In this document: positions 63,031 to 64,000 of the stretch, piece after piece
How positions within the stretch are numbered: the first letter of the stretch is position 1
Layout of the letters: every line of letters starts with the position of its first letter
Assembly (NCBI GenBank): GCA_041395905.1
Contig: JAWKZP010000008.1
Coordinates: 62,001-126,000 of the forward strand
From: UBA7803 sp041395905
GTDB taxonomy: Bacteria > Pseudomonadota > Gammaproteobacteria > Pseudomonadales > Azotimanducaceae
Reading direction: 5' to 3'
Length of the DNA stretch: 64,000 nucleotides
Made by a program: the position numbers and the translations under genes
The notes under the pieces: model-generated
The model's input: the letters and a program-made list of their open reading frames with translations, nothing else
What the model was told of the DNA's origin: nothing
Database searches by the model: none

Positions 63031-64000
63031 ATGCAGGTTTTCTACACCAATCCGCGCCTGAGCGCCCTGCTCGTCATCATGGTGCTGATGATGGGTGGTA
63101 CTGCGCTCATGAGCCTGGCGCGCCAGGAAGACCCCACCATGACCGAGCGCTACGCCGCGGTCACCACCTTCCTGCCGGGTGCCACGGCTCTGCGCATGGA
63201 GTCCCTCGTCAGTGAGCCCATCGAAACCAGGCTGCGGGAGATTCCCGAGATCCGCACGCTGAAGTCGAACTCCCGTGCCGGCTACTCGCTGATCGACGTC
63301 GAGCTCTACGACAGCGTAAACAAGGAACAGACCGACGTGGTCTGGTCGGAGGTGCGTGACAAGCTCACCGAAGCGCACGCCGACCTGCCCGTCGGCACCT
63401 CTGCGCCCCTGCTGCAGAAGCGCGCCCCGATCGCGTCCACCGTGATCGTCGCGCTCACCTGGGCCCAGGGCGGCGAAGCGCAGCTGGGCATCCTCACCCG
63501 ACTCGGCGAATCCCTGCAGATCCGCCTGGCCAACCTGCCCGCGACCCGCGAGACCGAGATCCACGGTGAGGCGGAGGAAGAGGTGCTGGTGACGGTCGAC
63601 CCCTATCGGCTCGCCGCAGCGGGCCTCGATGCCCGCCAGGTGGCGGCCCGGATCCGCAACGCCGATACCAAAACCTCGGCCGGCCGGTTACGCCACCAGA
63701 GCGCCGACCTGGTGGTGGAGGTGGATGCCGAGCTCGACTCGCCGGAGCGCATCGCGCGCATTCCCATCCGGGAGGACGGCCAGGGTCGCGTGCTGCGCGT
63801 GAGCGATGTCGCCGCGGTGACCAAAGCGGCCGTCGACCCACCCCGCACCCTGGCCTATCAGGGCAGCGAACGGGCCGTGTTCGTCATGGCCAAGATGGAA
63901 CCGGACCAGCAGATCGATACCTGGATAGCCAGGGCAATGGCCACGATCGACGGTTTCCGCTCCGAGCTGCCCCCGGGGGTGAAGCTCGAGGTGGTGTACA
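63031..64000 (+). CDS. RND efflux permease, cut by window edge
   Basis: The first 323 residues of an RND pump: helix 1 NPRLSALLVIMVLMMGGTAL, MSLARQEDPTMTERYAAVTT and FLPGATALRMESLVSEPIET, then porter-domain sequence REIPEIRTLKSNSRAGYSLI. The ATG at 63031 is 8 bp after the adaptor stop, so both form one operon with the operator at 61770. N-terminus and first periplasmic half are clean; the rest is outside the window. Confidence 0.9.
   Translation, partial: MQVFYTNPRLSALLVIMVLMMGGTALMSLARQEDPTMTERYAAVTTFLPGATALRMESLVSEPIETRLREIPEIRTLKSNSRAGYSLIDVELYDSVNKEQTDVVWSEVRDKLTEAHADLPVGTSAPLLQKRAPIASTVIVALTWAQGGEAQLGILTRLGESLQIRLANLPATRETEIHGEAEEEVLVTVDPYRLAAAGLDARQVAARIRNADTKTSAGRLRHQSADLVVEVDAELDSPERIARIPIREDGQGRVLRVSDVAAVTKAAVDPPRTLAYQGSERAVFVMAKMEPDQQIDTWIARAMATIDGFRSELPPGVKLEVVY

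Overview
The window is high-GC, densely packed bacterial chromosome, most likely from a gammaproteobacterium outside the well-studied genera. The support is the gene families (TonB receptors, RND pumps, an M48/TPR lipoprotein protease) and a perfect CTGT-N8-ACAG LexA-type box; taxonomy is an inference. I see no tRNA, rRNA, CRISPR array, transposase or phage gene. The content is dominated by catabolism of a cyclic, terpenoid- or steroid-like or xenobiotic compound. Layout: (1) 1-946, a partial acyl-CoA dehydrogenase, divergent from a DUF4397 lipoprotein (1110-2501). (2) 2.6-11.9 kb, a leftward series: VOC, SnoaL-like and two ABM-like small proteins, an LLM flavin oxidoreductase, a ThuA-like protein, an SDR, a Rieske ferredoxin with a Rieske oxygenase alpha subunit, then four back-to-back SDRs. 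(3) 12.1-18.5 kb: an MDR oxidoreductase and cytochrome P450 (rightward), a second ThuA protein, a TetR regulator and a TonB receptor. (4) 18.8-29.6 kb, a long rightward series: acetoin-dehydrogenase-like E1 alpha, E1 beta, AcoX and E2, then a TauD-like dioxygenase, a small SpoIIAA-like protein, an acyl-CoA ligase, a methyltransferase, an aldonolactone-oxidase-like flavoprotein and an MFS transporter. (5) 29.6-42.9 kb: GST, VOC and a second TonB receptor; a second TetR with a cyclase and an LLM enzyme; a divergent SDR-fold gene carrying the full halohydrin dehalogenase signature; an HpaB-like flavoprotein; a LexA-type box before a small HTH-like gene and a PQQ/cytochrome c dehydrogenase; two hotdog-fold hydratase halves; and a carotenoid oxygenase. 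(6) 42.9-48.1 kb: an M48 protease, a glyoxalase I, a GST and an RND adaptor, all broken by small indels; the RND permease is intact from 48.09 kb. (7) 51.0-64.0 kb: a rifampin-phosphotransferase-like PEP-utilising enzyme, an unusual hairpin with a G-quadruplex motif in its loop, LLM and CitE-like genes, a CMD-SDR-esterase operon opposite an enoyl-CoA hydratase and LLM pair, and a TetR/RND efflux locus cut by the window edge. How it fits together: four 22-bp sites fitting AAAC-N-GTC-N6-GAC-N-GTTT lie only in front of the Rieske genes, between the SDR operon and the MDR/P450 genes, and (twice) between the first TonB receptor and the E1-AcoX-E2 operon. The simplest reading is one regulon under the TetR at 15310-15978. 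In it a substrate enters through TonB, is hydroxylated by Rieske and P450 enzymes, is oxidised by SDRs to a hydroxyketone or diketone, is cleaved to acyl-CoA by an acetoin-dehydrogenase-type complex, and is finished by CoA enzymes. A second TetR with a different operator (ATATAAC-N4-GTTATAT type) seems to govern the halohydrin-dehalogenase-like region. The substrates are unknown.
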